Shown: positions 25,915 to 34,389 of the stretch, piece after piece
How the letters are laid out: every line of letters begins with the position of its first letter
Position numbering within the stretch: the first letter of the stretch is position 1
Assembly: GCF_017874535.1 (NCBI RefSeq)
Contig: NZ_JAGGLS010000001.1
Span: 186,001 to 250,000 of the forward strand
DNA: 64,000 nt
Source: Anaerococcus nagyae
Lineage (GTDB): Bacteria > Bacillota > Clostridia > Tissierellales > Peptoniphilaceae
Reading direction: 5' to 3'
Position numbers and translations under genes: made by a program
Notes under the pieces: generated by a model
What the model saw: the letters and a program-made list of their open reading frames with translations, nothing else
Database searches by the model: none
Told to the model about the DNA's origin: nothing

Positions 25915-26700
25915 TTAGTTTACTGATAACTTTTTATCATGGAAGTAATATGTTAGACCATAAAGAATAGCTGATATTACTATATTTATAATTATAGGAA
26001 AAGCCATAGAAGCACTAGGAAGCTCTGCAGATATCTCTAAATTATTTGGCCCATAATTAAAAGTAGAAGATACATACTCAGCTAAAGCAGATGCTTGAAT
26101 CTTAGATGATAGCATACCTAGGGCAAAAAATAATACTAGGAATATAATTATAGGTGTCCATTTTGATTTTTTGCCAAATAACTTAGTAGATCCAGCTGTA
26201 TTAGCTAGCATTATTATATTTACTAAATAAAGTCCTATAGTAAATATAGTAATTATCAAAGCAAGCACAGTATTTGAACCTATTTGTCCGATACCATTTG
26301 CTATTGAGTCTAAAAGCTCTCCTATGCTTAAGTTAGAAGTAACTAATATTAATATGATATAGTTTATAAAAGTAACAATAGCTATTAAAATCCCTAGTAA
26401 TATGAATCCTACAAGCCTTGCACCACTAATTGCTGATGAAGCTAAGGGTAAGGCTGAATAGAAGGCTGCATTTTTCCCATAGAATCTTTCATAATCATTT
26501 TTAGCAGCTATCCCTAGAGCTATAAGAGGACCTATGGTAAGCAAAGTCATAGAAATTGTCATTCCAATTCCTAAAAAAGGGCTATCTTTAAAGATATTTA
26601 ATAATTGTAAAAACATTAAGGCCGAAGCTATTGGCAATAATAACCATAATATTATAGACTTAAAGTCTTCTTTAAATATTTGTCCTAAAAGTTTTCCCAT
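25915..26700 (-). CDS. ABC exporter permease of a GntR-controlled system
   Basis: 261 residues with six or more membrane segments and no other domain, like ABC-2-type permeases. It follows the ATPase gene with a one-base overlap (26700) and ends at a strong terminator. With the YtrA-like regulator upstream, it forms a three-gene system of the kind often linked to cell-wall antibiotic or membrane stress response. The substrate is unknown. Confidence 0.82.
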   Translation of the reverse strand: MGKLLGQIFKEDFKSIILWLLLPIASALMFLQLLNIFKDSPFLGIGMTISMTLLTIGPLIALGIAAKNDYERFYGKNAAFYSALPLASSAISGARLVGFILLGILIAIVTFINYIILILVTSNLSIGELLDSIANGIGQIGSNTVLALIITIFTIGLYLVNIIMLANTAGSTKLFGKKSKWTPIIIFLVLFFALGMLSSKIQASALAEYVSSTFNYGPNNLEISAELPSASMAFPIIINIVISAILYGLTYYFHDKKLSVN

Positions 26701-27383
26701 TATATAACCTCCATAAAGTAATCTTCAACACCCATGTGGTGTTTTTCCCTTATATCATCAACGCTCTCATTTACCACTAGTTTACCATGATCCATAAATA
26801 GGACTCTATCTAAGGCACGTTCTACTTCACCGATTAAATGTGTTGATAAAAGCAAAGTTCCATCATAATCAAAGTTATCGATTATAGTAGTTAAAACCAT
26901 CTTTCTTGATTTTGGGTCAATACCACTTAATGGTTCATCTAAAAGATAGATCTTAGATTTTCTTGATAAAGTTAAGGCTATTTGAAGTTTTTCTTTCATT
27001 CCTTTAGAACATTCCTTAATCTTTAGATCTTTGGATATTTCAAATTTTTCTAATAGTTTATAAAATTGATCGCTAGAGAAGTCTTCAAAAAATTTATTAT
27101 ATATATCTACTACTTGATAGATTTTTAAGTTATCATCTAAAGCCAGATGATCTGGTTGATATGACACCATATTATTAGTATCTCCACCAGGTAATTCACC
27201 ATTTATTTTTACTCTACCTTGGTAGTTTCTCTCAAGACCTGCAAGTATTCTTATAAGCGTTGTTTTACCAGATCCATTTTCACCTACAAGTCCAACAATC
27301 TGCCCATCATCTAAGTTTAAGTTGACATTGTCTAAAACAGCTTTGCCGTTATAGACCATAGTTAAGTTTTTAGCCTCAATCAT
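26700..27383 (-). CDS. ABC transporter ATP-binding protein (YtrB-like)
   Basis: 227 residues. Walker A GENGSGKTT, signature CSKGMKEKLQ, Walker B IYLLDEPLSGIDP and the H-loop STHL are present. It overlaps the GntR gene by 8 bases and the permease by 1 base, so the three genes form one transcription unit. Confidence 0.92.
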   Translation of the reverse strand: MIEAKNLTMVYNGKAVLDNVNLNLDDGQIVGLVGENGSGKTTLIRILAGLERNYQGRVKINGELPGGDTNNMVSYQPDHLALDDNLKIYQVVDIYNKFFEDFSSDQFYKLLEKFEISKDLKIKECSKGMKEKLQIALTLSRKSKIYLLDEPLSGIDPKSRKMVLTTIIDNFDYDGTLLLSTHLIGEVERALDRVLFMDHGKLVVNESVDDIREKHHMGVEDYFMEVI

Positions 27384-27741
27384 CTTTTCCCTCCCAATAT
27401 AACCTTAATTGATCAATAGCTTGATTAATATCTAAGTGCAAATTTTCCGCTCCTTCTATAAATTGGTCTGCTAATTCATAAAAGGAAGAATTTTCTAATT
27501 TTAATATCAAGTTTTTATTTTCTGTAACAAATCTACCAGCTGTTCGTCTGGTTTCTGTAAGTCCAGCACGCTCAAGCTCTACCAGAGCTTTTTGAACCGT
27601 ATTTGGATTGACCTCATAAGTACTTGCAAGGTTTCTTACGGAATCAATCTTAGAACCTGCGGGCCATTGTCCAGTCGATATTTTTAGCTTAAATTCTTCT
27701 AGAAGTTGCAGATAGATAGGTCTAGAATTATCAAAGTCCAT
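27376..27741 (-). CDS. GntR-family repressor (YtrA subfamily)
   Basis: 121 residues. The N-terminal winged helix starts 'RPIYLQLLEEFKLKISTGQW' and includes 'SVRNLASTYEVNPNTVQKAL' and 'GLTETRRTAGRFV'. Only a short C-terminal helical dimerisation part follows, as in YtrA regulators that control ABC exporters. An inverted repeat overlapping the expected transcription start (27762-27789) suggests autorepression. Confidence 0.9.
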   Translation of the reverse strand: MDFDNSRPIYLQLLEEFKLKISTGQWPAGSKIDSVRNLASTYEVNPNTVQKALVELERAGLTETRRTAGRFVTENKNLILKLENSSFYELADQFIEGAENLHLDINQAIDQLRLYWEGKDD

Positions 27742-27761
27742 CTACGTCTCCTTAATTTGTA

Positions 27762-27789
27762 TTATTGTATTACTATCTTAGTACAATAA
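27762..27789 (-). promoter_or_regulatory. Putative GntR operator
   Basis: Perfect inverted arms TTATTGTA and TACAATAA separated by 12 bases, lying one base downstream of the -10 box and covering the expected start site of the GntR-ABC operon. Confidence 0.65.
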
Positions 27790-27790
27790 T

Positions 27791-27818
27791 ATTATAGCAT
27801 GGTTTTAAATAAATGCAA
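27791..27818 (-). promoter_or_regulatory. Promoter of the GntR-ABC operon
   Basis: -10 TATAAT (27791-27796) and -35 TTGCAT (27813-27818) on the minus strand, 16-base spacer. Confidence 0.7.
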
Positions 27819-27847
27819 GCACTTTTTTCATTTTTTTAAATTAAATA

Positions 27848-27878
27848 AAAAAAGAGCAAGTTAAAGCTTGCTCCAAAA
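27848..27878 (-). terminator. Terminator after thiT
   Basis: Stem GAGCAAG/CTTGCTC (27854-27860 and 27867-27873) with a 7-U run on the minus strand. Confidence 0.88.
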
Positions 27879-27883
27879 AAATA

Positions 27884-28444
27884 TTATCTATTTTCTAATT
27901 TAGGTAAATCTCTTGTCAAGAAATTTCTTAGTAGATATATGATTAATACAGTTATTATAAATTCTACCGCCAAGAAAGATCCATTATAGGTTATTGAATA
28001 AACCCATGAATTCATCCCTTCTGGTGTATATTCTTTAAAAAATATAACTCCTGACAACACATGACAAATTAATCTAGCTAAAACTCCAATAGCAGATCCT
28101 TTTAACACAGGTGCTATTGATTTGGTCTTTTGGAATTCTTCTGCATAGATCCCAGCAAGACCTAACAGTCCAAACGCTAATGGATAGTCTAGGATTGCTT
28201 GCACTGGATGATATATACCCCCACCTAGCATCATATCTATAATCCCATATAAGGCTCCAACAACAAACCCCTTTCCTGTTCCATATCTCATAGCAAATAT
28301 AATCAAAGGAATCATTTGTCCAGCAGTAACTGAACCTTCTTGAGGCATGGTAAAAAGCTTAATACGTCCCAACACAAATGATAAGGCTAAACAAATAGCT
28401 CCCTCAGTTAACATTCTCGTTGTCCAATTTTTATTATTTTCCAT
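27884..28444 (-). CDS. thiT: ECF transporter thiamine-binding S component ThiT
   Basis: 186 residues with about six membrane helices. The region 'MPQEGSVTAGQMIPLIIFA' and 'GGGIYHPVQAILDYPLAFG' match the ThiT thiamine-binding signatures. A TPP riboswitch directly upstream independently points to thiamine. It needs EcfA/EcfA'/EcfT encoded elsewhere. The ribosome site can be hidden by a hairpin (28452-28482), suggesting translational control. Confidence 0.94.
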   Translation of the reverse strand: MENNKNWTTRMLTEGAICLALSFVLGRIKLFTMPQEGSVTAGQMIPLIIFAMRYGTGKGFVVGALYGIIDMMLGGGIYHPVQAILDYPLAFGLLGLAGIYAEEFQKTKSIAPVLKGSAIGVLARLICHVLSGVIFFKEYTPEGMNSWVYSITYNGSFLAVEFIITVLIIYLLRNFLTRDLPKLENR

Positions 28445-28451
28445 AAAAAAT

Positions 28452-28482
28452 ACCTCCTTCTAGCACAATGCTAATAAGAGGT
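28452..28482 (-). promoter_or_regulatory. Ribosome-site-sequestering hairpin before thiT
   Basis: On the minus strand ACCTC pairs with GAGGT, which is the thiT Shine-Dalgarno, extended by inner stem TAGCA/TGCTA. It is a likely translational output device of the adjacent TPP aptamer. Confidence 0.7.
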
Positions 28483-28484
28483 CA

Positions 28485-28560
28485 GACACTTTCCCCCGCA
28501 AGCATTACCTTGAACTGGTTTAAGGGTATATTCTCAGCCATAAGGCACCCCTAGTGCATA
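28485..28560 (-). ncRNA. TPP riboswitch upstream of thiT
   Basis: Minus strand shows AGGGGTGCC, GGCTGAGA, ACCAGTTCAAGGTAATGC and GCGGGGGAAAGT, the conserved THI-box segments in order. TPP binding is expected to lower ThiT translation through the downstream hairpin. Confidence 0.93.
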
Positions 28561-28599
28561 TGTATATTATAACTTTTTGATAAATTTTTGCAAATCGGA

Positions 28600-28670
28600 G
28601 TAAGGAGTCTCTGATCTAGATATTAGCCTATCATATATCCATAATGATAATAGAATCATTTACTCCTTAC
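28600..28670 (-). terminator. Long inverted repeat after the SH3 lipoprotein gene
   Basis: Perfect 9-bp arms GTAAGGAGT and ACTCCTTAC separated by about 53 bases that hold a smaller AATGAT/ATCATT hairpin. It may be a terminator or processing structure; no clear U run. Confidence 0.4.
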
Positions 28671-28690
28671 AATGTTTAATTTACAGATAC

Positions 28691-29008
28691 TTAGATACCT
28701 TTTAATAAGCTTACCTTCACATAAGCTTGATTCCCATTATAGTCTACCCTAACAAATCCTTTTTCAGCTTCTTCTAGAATTGTTACTACAGAACCTTTAT
28801 CAAGACTATCAAAAGCTGTGCTATCATCTGCTTTAGAGTACATTTTAGCATCTTCTATAGTCTCATAAAGTCCATTTATTTGGACTTCTTCATCTATATA
28901 TTTGCTTTTTTTATTTTCTTTAATTTCTATATGCTGAGGATTATATGTCACTTGATTTGTACACGATGTTAATGTTAGAGCTATGAGTAAAATTAAGCGC
29001 TTATTTAT
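28691..29008 (-). CDS. SH3-domain lipoprotein, probable non-AUG start
   Basis: An in-frame open stretch upstream of the first usual start (GTG at 28951) encodes NKRLILLIALTLTSCTN, a textbook lipoprotein signal with lipobox LTSC. There is no ATG, GTG or TTG before it. The codons ATA (29008) and ATT (29011) follow an AGGGGTGA ribosome site with 7 or 4 bases spacing, so one of them is the likely start. The reading frame is closed by TGA at 29015-29017. The mature part (about 85 residues) ends in a bacterial SH3-like domain ('KGSVVTILEEAEKGFVRVDYNG', 'AYVKVSLLKGI'). It overlaps the Wzz-like gene end and may be reached by re-initiating ribosomes. Wall or polysaccharide contact is inferred. Confidence 0.6.
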   Translation of the reverse strand: MNKRLILLIALTLTSCTNQVTYNPQHIEIKENKKSKYIDEEVQINGLYETIEDAKMYSKADDSTAFDSLDKGSVVTILEEAEKGFVRVDYNGNQAYVKVSLLKGI

Positions 29009-30032
29009 AATAAATCACCCCTAGTACTTTTATACCAAGTCTTTCTAATTCTCTAACTTGCTTTATTAAATCTTTTTTATGTGTAGACTTTTTAGCAACA
29101 ATTATCTTATAATCTTCTAAACCTGCTAAATCATAGGCTTCTGAATTTTCTAGAGACTCTTCATCTACGAGTATATAATCCTTATCCACATCATAATTTA
29201 GAATTTGCTTTTTGACTTGCCTATAATCAAGTCCTTGTGAAGATACAACTGGTGCCTCTATACTCTCAGCTAATTTTTTTGTGATATTAGCTTCATAAGA
29301 TTTATCATTTATAGAACTTAGACCAATAACTGCTTTGTTAGAAGTATTTATGATTTTTCTTCTAATCTTACCAAGCTCACTTTTATTATCATAGGAAAAA
29401 TCTCCTAAAACCTCAAGGCCAAGTTGTCTTATATCATCAGCCTCTTCTATCTTATCGGAAAAAATTTCCTTAATTAATAGTATTAAAAGACCTACTAAAG
29501 CTCCTACTATAAGTCCTATGATAGAAAATACTATTCCTCTAGTCTTAGATGATTCTTTAACCACAACATTTTGTAGATATTCAATATTTTCCATATTTAG
29601 ATAATTTTTAGCATAATCTCTAAACTCTTCAATTATTAAAGTAAGGCTATCTCTTGCTCGATTTTCATTTCTATCTTTATAACTAAAGCTAATTACTCCG
29701 CCTTGTGGATTTACTTCATACTCTAATTTATCTTCAATATCATCTGATTCTAAGTTTGTATCTAGTTTTTCAGATACTCTTTCGTATAAATCCTCTGATT
29801 CCAAAAATTGTGCATAAATATTTGCTAATTTCTCATTTAAAATCAACTTATTATAACTGATGGGTTCATCGTCATTACTTGTTACCATAAGTACTGCCTG
29901 AGCCTCATAAGAATCACTATTTAAAACTTTTGTCCCAAAAATTCCAAGTCCTAATACAAGAGCTGGAACTAAAATAAGCCATTTATTCCTTTTGATTGAC
30001 TCCATAATTTGTTTTGTAGTTATTTTTTCCAT
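29001..30032 (-). CDS. Wzz/CapA-type polysaccharide chain-length protein with degenerate kinase-like domain
   Basis: 343 residues. Membrane helix 1 at about 17-33, an extracellular coiled-coil-rich part (about 45-160), and helix 2 at about 166-187 form the usual Wzz/YveK/CapA layout. The remaining 150 residues look like a BY-kinase fold: they end 'IVAKKSTHKKDLIKQVRELE' and 'LGIKVLGVIYYK' as CpsD proteins do, and include 'KDYILVDEE'. However, no Walker A loop is visible. It follows epsG by 9 bases and overlaps the SH3 lipoprotein gene. Control of export or chain length of a surface polysaccharide is likely. Confidence 0.8.
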   Translation of the reverse strand: MEKITTKQIMESIKRNKWLILVPALVLGLGIFGTKVLNSDSYEAQAVLMVTSNDDEPISYNKLILNEKLANIYAQFLESEDLYERVSEKLDTNLESDDIEDKLEYEVNPQGGVISFSYKDRNENRARDSLTLIIEEFRDYAKNYLNMENIEYLQNVVVKESSKTRGIVFSIIGLIVGALVGLLILLIKEIFSDKIEEADDIRQLGLEVLGDFSYDNKSELGKIRRKIINTSNKAVIGLSSINDKSYEANITKKLAESIEAPVVSSQGLDYRQVKKQILNYDVDKDYILVDEESLENSEAYDLAGLEDYKIIVAKKSTHKKDLIKQVRELERLGIKVLGVIYYK

Positions 30033-30041
30033 TTGTCCTCC

Positions 30042-31160
30042 TTACCTTAACGAATGGATAGCATTTAAGTTTGTAAAGAAAAAATCATAAGCTGGTGCCT
30101 TAGCCATTAAAAATATGGCATAAGGAATTAAAAATATTAGAACACTTAATCCTATCAAAAATCTGCCCAGCTCATCTTCCTCTTTTATTTCTTCCATAAC
30201 AAGTGGTATGTAAATAATCTCTAATATTGTAAAAAATGTTGAAAATCTGAAAGCTATAGCTATAGATGATCTAAATACTAATAACACTAAAAGACTAAAC
30301 CAAATAGCCTTGTTACTCGCTTCTTTCATAGATAATTTATCGAAACTCTTTTTGTTAAAATACATTAAGCTTGTCATAAATAAAGCTATAACAAAAATTA
30401 TCCTAGGATCATAAAATTTCATAGCTCCTGCAAATTTTCCTGTAAAAGTATAGGTCATTACCTTAGTAGACATTCTTCCAAGTCCTATTGCTGCTAATAT
30501 ATTAGCTAGCATTCTAAACATAAAACTAGAAAATACCGATATAACAAAGGCTAAACCCGCTGTAATAATCTTAAAAAGATTGCCTATACTAAAAGACATA
30601 AAAAATAAAAATGGCAAGAGAATTATACTCGCTCTATGAAAACTAAAGGCAAATAGAAAAAATAAAAAGCTCTTTAGCCATCTTTTTTCACTAAAAGAAT
30701 GTATACTTATTAGTCCAAGCCCCACAGCACTAGCAGTTCTTGCAGTCTGCATATCAAACTGGATAAATATAGGTAAAAATATTAAGGCTGATAGAAAAGG
30801 ATTTGGACTATACTTTAAACTTATAAAGGCTACAGGAATAATAGATAAAATATTCATAAGTACAATTATCCACTGACGTGATAAGCTTAAAATATTTATT
30901 AGATAGGAAAATAATCTAAAAGAAAATTCTACAGGATATGAAAAATTCATAACTTTAGAAAAATCAGTTCCTATATCACGGGCAAACCACAAATAATTAT
31001 AGTAATCCGCATCTCCAGAACCACGAAAGGCTGCAAAGATAAACATGATAAAAAACATTAACCCTGCTAAAAGTTTCTTCTCCCTTTCATCTTTAAATTT
31101 TATTAAAGTATTTATTAAAAACAAGCTTAGTTCACTAAGCGTAAATAAAGTAAATCCCAT
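30042..31160 (-). CDS. EpsG-family polysaccharide membrane protein
   Basis: 372 residues with about ten membrane helices. The early motif 'FAAFRGSGDADYYNYLWFARDIG' is typical of EpsG/Wzy-like exopolysaccharide polymerases. It is followed by the Wzz-like gene, giving a minimal polymerase plus chain-length pair. No glycosyltransferases are in the window, so the rest of the pathway is elsewhere. Confidence 0.85.
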   Translation of the reverse strand: MGFTLFTLSELSLFLINTLIKFKDEREKKLLAGLMFFIMFIFAAFRGSGDADYYNYLWFARDIGTDFSKVMNFSYPVEFSFRLFSYLINILSLSRQWIIVLMNILSIIPVAFISLKYSPNPFLSALIFLPIFIQFDMQTARTASAVGLGLISIHSFSEKRWLKSFLFFLFAFSFHRASIILLPFLFFMSFSIGNLFKIITAGLAFVISVFSSFMFRMLANILAAIGLGRMSTKVMTYTFTGKFAGAMKFYDPRIIFVIALFMTSLMYFNKKSFDKLSMKEASNKAIWFSLLVLLVFRSSIAIAFRFSTFFTILEIIYIPLVMEEIKEEDELGRFLIGLSVLIFLIPYAIFLMAKAPAYDFFFTNLNAIHSLR

Positions 31161-31339
31161 ATGCTCCTCTTATTCTAGAAATATTATAACAGATATCAAG
31201 ACTATTAAAAATATAAATTTAATCTTACTTTGTAATAATACGATAAACATTATATATTTTTTATTAAAATAAATATAACTTAACAAATACTTTACAAATC
31301 TCTTATGTTTCTAAAACAATTATCCACTATCATACTTAA

Positions 31340-31556
31340 TAAGGAAACAGTTATAGTTCAACGTATTAATTTTCATCGCAATGCGTACTCTTCCTTAATA
31401 AAAAATTATATAAACTGTTTACCTATATGTGCAAAGGTCCTTACCCTCAAACTTTTGTGCTCTCTCACTTAAACTCTTCTTAGCATATATTTTGCAAACT
31501 CCGTGAGAGCTTTCAACAGTCAACATGAAGCGTTGGCTGTTTTATTATTAAGGAAG
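31340..31556 (+). ncRNA. Unidentified structured intergenic element, candidate small RNA
   Basis: In the 500-base gap between epsG and ald there are several mutually consistent stems: CTCTCAC/GTGAGAG (31462-31468, 31503-31509); AACAGTCAAC/GTTGGCTGTT (31515-31524, 31532-31541) followed by a U-rich TTTATTATT, like a plus-strand terminator; TTCCTTAATAA/TTATTAAGGAA (31391-31401, 31545-31555); and an alternative end pairing AAACAG...CAACG with CGTTGGCTGTTT. No ORF is seen. A plus-strand RNA of about 200 bases is plausible. I could not match it to a known family, and the strand is not certain. Confidence 0.45.
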
Positions 31557-31606
31557 TCTCTTTCTTCCAATCACTAATTTATTAAATATTTAATAAAATT
31601 TTATAT

Positions 31607-31642
31607 TAAAAAATAGAGCTGTTTGACCAGCTCTATTTTTTA
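31607..31642 (-). terminator. Terminator after ald
   Basis: Stem AAATAGAGCTG/CAGCTCTATTT with a GTTTGAC-type loop and U run on the minus strand. Confidence 0.9.
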
Positions 31643-31659
31643 ATGTATTTGTAAACATA

Positions 31660-32766
31660 TTACATATTTATTTCTTTATATTCCATTTCAAGGTCTTCTG
31701 CTACTGGTTCGTAAGCTATGCTTCCTTCAAATGTATTAATACCACTGATTATTTCTGGGAATCTTTCACAAGCTGTTTTTAGGCCATTATCCGCTATAGC
31801 TTTTGCATATCTTGTTGTAGCATTGCTTAATGCGTAAGTACTTGTTCTAGCAACCGCACCTGGTATATTTGCTACAGCATAGTGAACTACTCCATATTCA
31901 TTAAACACTGGATTAGAGTGTGATGTTGGTCTATTCTTAGTAAGGTCTGTAGAACCACCTTGGTCAATAGCAACGTCTACTACTACTGAGCCTTCTTTCA
32001 TCTCTTTTACATATTCTTCTTTGATAAGTTGTGGAGCTTTACGTCCTGGAATTAATACTGTAGAAATTACTAAATCTGCATTTTTAGTAGCTTCTTTGAT
32101 ATTAAGTGGATTTGAATAAAGTGTTTCTACCTTATCTGGGAATATATTTGTAATTTCTGTAAGTGCATCAATATTAACATCTAGAACTGTAACTCTAGCT
32201 CCCATACCAACTGCTATTCTTGTTGCAGCTGTACCTACTGTACCAGCTCCTACTACAACTACGTTTGCAGGTCTAACACCTGGTACACCTTGAAGTAGGA
32301 TTCCTTCTCCACCTTCTGGACTTGTTAGATATCTTGCACCTTCTTGTACAGCCATACGTCCAGCAATTTCTGACATTGGACGTAGTAATGGAAGTTTATT
32401 TTCTAGTTGAACAGTTTCATAACCTATACCTATAACTTTATTATCCACTAAAGCTTGTGCTAATTTTTTATTACTTGCTAGGTGAAGGTAAGTATATAAT
32501 ATAAGACCTTCTCTAAAGTATTGGTATTCCTCTTCTAGAGGTTCTTTAACCTTATAAATCATATCAGATTTTTCCCAAACTTCTTTTGCAGTATCTAAAA
32601 TTTCTGCTCCAGCTTCTTTATAATCTTCATCTGAAATACCTGATCCAATTCCTGCACCTTTTTCGATGTAAACTGTATTATTTTTACTTAGTTCTAATAC
32701 AGACCCTGGTATAACAGCAACTCTGTTTTCATTATCCTTTATTTCTTTTGGTATTCCTATAATCAT
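31660..32766 (-). CDS. ald: Alanine dehydrogenase
   Basis: 368 residues. It begins 'MIIGIPKEIKDNENRVAVIP'. The substrate-binding 'YTYLHLA' and 'RPMSEIAGRMAVQEGARYL' and the NAD fold 'VVVVGAGTVGTAATRIAVGM' are diagnostic. It oxidises L-alanine to pyruvate and ammonia with NAD+, useful for amino-acid fermentation. It is a single gene with its own terminator. Confidence 0.97.
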   Translation of the reverse strand: MIIGIPKEIKDNENRVAVIPGSVLELSKNNTVYIEKGAGIGSGISDEDYKEAGAEILDTAKEVWEKSDMIYKVKEPLEEEYQYFREGLILYTYLHLASNKKLAQALVDNKVIGIGYETVQLENKLPLLRPMSEIAGRMAVQEGARYLTSPEGGEGILLQGVPGVRPANVVVVGAGTVGTAATRIAVGMGARVTVLDVNIDALTEITNIFPDKVETLYSNPLNIKEATKNADLVISTVLIPGRKAPQLIKEEYVKEMKEGSVVVDVAIDQGGSTDLTKNRPTSHSNPVFNEYGVVHYAVANIPGAVARTSTYALSNATTRYAKAIADNGLKTACERFPEIISGINTFEGSIAYEPVAEDLEMEYKEINM

Positions 32767-32862
32767 ATTTTAACTCCTTATATACTATTTAACGAATTCT
32801 CTTTGTGACTTTAATTTTATACCCATTTATAATAAATATTAAAACTTGCAATATAATAAGTT

Positions 32863-33513
32863 TTATTTTTCATCTAATAAATATATATCTTTACTAGCTT
32901 TCGGAGAGATTCTTATTTCCTTATTTTTAGTTTTAACAATAACCGTATTATCAAAGTTATCATAAGCAATAAGTTTTATTTTATCGCCTATTTTTATATC
33001 AATAGATTCGCAATACTCAAGTAAATCTCTTTTATCTCTTATTCTACTAATTATATACTCTTTATCTGGATTTGCTTGATTCATTTTTATAAGATCCTTT
33101 GAAGAACTTTCATTGTTAATAAAAATAACTGAACCATGAGGGCAATAATCAGGATATCCTAGATAAGCATTTAACTTGTCTAATAATTCATCATCTGTTA
33201 CAGATTGCAAATTATTCGCTATAGGATGGACATCTTTCCAAGAAAATTCTAGTTCCTTTTCAAGAAAGTACTCCCATAATCTATGCTTTGATAAAATCTT
33301 TTTTGTTAAAGCTAGACCACTATCTGTTAGTATATTCTCTTTGCTATTTTTAACTAGACCTTGGTCTTTAAGTTTTTTAAGCATCTCTGTAACTGAAGAT
33401 GGAGCCAAGTCAAGCTGTTCACTTATGGATTTATTAGTTACTTTCTCCCCTTCTCCCATCAGTTTGAAAATTGTTATTAAATAATCTTCCTTTTGTGAAT
33501 TTACTTCTGGCAT
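32863..33513 (-). CDS. DtxR/MntR-family metal-dependent repressor
   Basis: 216 residues. The winged helix (about 1-65) has 'NKSISEQLDLAPSSVTEMLK'. A dimerisation/metal domain follows with 'LEFSWKDVHPIANNLQSVTDDELL' and 'LGYPDYCPHG'. The C-terminal FeoA/SH3-like domain spans about 150-216. The long three-domain form resembles TroR/IdeR-type regulators. It is the last gene after a four-gene metal ABC importer, whose promoter carries a DtxR-like box. Confidence 0.93.
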   Translation of the reverse strand: MPEVNSQKEDYLITIFKLMGEGEKVTNKSISEQLDLAPSSVTEMLKKLKDQGLVKNSKENILTDSGLALTKKILSKHRLWEYFLEKELEFSWKDVHPIANNLQSVTDDELLDKLNAYLGYPDYCPHGSVIFINNESSSKDLIKMNQANPDKEYIISRIRDKRDLLEYCESIDIKIGDKIKLIAYDNFDNTVIVKTKNKEIRISPKASKDIYLLDEK

Positions 33514-33549
33514 ATGTCTAAATTTCCTTATCTAACTACTAAATATTCC

Positions 33550-34386
33550 TTAATTTGTATATTTAATATACTTCTTAACTAAAAGTATAGCTAGATAAGT
33601 AATCATATTGATAAATGCAATAAAACCTGCCACAGAAACATTTAAGAATAGGGCAAGATAAAATCCCACTATAGAATTTATAGCTGCTATAATGCAGGCC
33701 ACTATAAGCGCTGATTTTAAACTCTTTACAAGTTGAAGACTACTAGCTCCAGGCCCTATAAAAAACGATATAACTAGTATAGCACCCACACTATTAAAAG
33801 AAATAACTGATGTGATACTAGTTAATGTCATCAGTCCATAAAATAAAAAACTAGTTGGTATGCCTATCAAATAAGCAAAATTATTATCAAAAGTAGATAT
33901 TTTTAACTTCTGATAATTAATAATTATAAAAAGTATAGTCAATATCAAAATTAATATTCCATAAACTATTGCCACAGATATCTGATGACCAAATATATTA
34001 GCAGTTACTAAAGAGGAAAATAAAACTTCCCCCATCAAAACAACATCAGTATCTAGATGAACATTTCTAAAAAACTTACTAATAAGTATTACGGCAAGCG
34101 CAAAAAATATTGGAAATACCATACCTATGGCATCATCATATTTACTAATTCCTCTTTTACCTATATTTTCTACTAGATAAACTGTAAGTAAACCTATTAA
34201 AGATGCACCTATTATTAATAAAGGAGAGTCTAAATCTTTAACTAAAAAATATGCCAAAACTATACCTAACAATACCGTATGACTTATGGCATCTGTAAGC
34301 ATAGAAAGATTTCTCAAAATCAAGAATACACCAAGTAAGGAGCAAGTTATTGAAGTTATTATTAAAACTATAAGTGAATCAATCAT
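33550..34386 (-). CDS. Metal ABC transporter permease 2 (ZnuB/MntB/TroD family)
   Basis: 278 residues with about eight helices. 'LRNLSMLTDAISHTVLLGIVLAY' is the family's cytoplasmic coupling motif and matches the paralogous gene upstream. Two different permeases form a heterodimer in the TroCD-type systems. It lies 3 bases downstream of permease 1. Confidence 0.93.
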   Translation of the reverse strand: MIDSLIVLIITSITCSLLGVFLILRNLSMLTDAISHTVLLGIVLAYFLVKDLDSPLLIIGASLIGLLTVYLVENIGKRGISKYDDAIGMVFPIFFALAVILISKFFRNVHLDTDVVLMGEVLFSSLVTANIFGHQISVAIVYGILILILTILFIIINYQKLKISTFDNNFAYLIGIPTSFLFYGLMTLTSITSVISFNSVGAILVISFFIGPGASSLQLVKSLKSALIVACIIAAINSIVGFYLALFLNVSVAGFIAFINMITYLAILLVKKYIKYTN

Positions 34387-34389
34387 AAG

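Noticed and set aside
31161-31659. T-box or amino-acid riboswitch for ald
   Set aside because: The gap lies downstream of ald on its strand, and no T-box AGGGTGG-type motif is visible.
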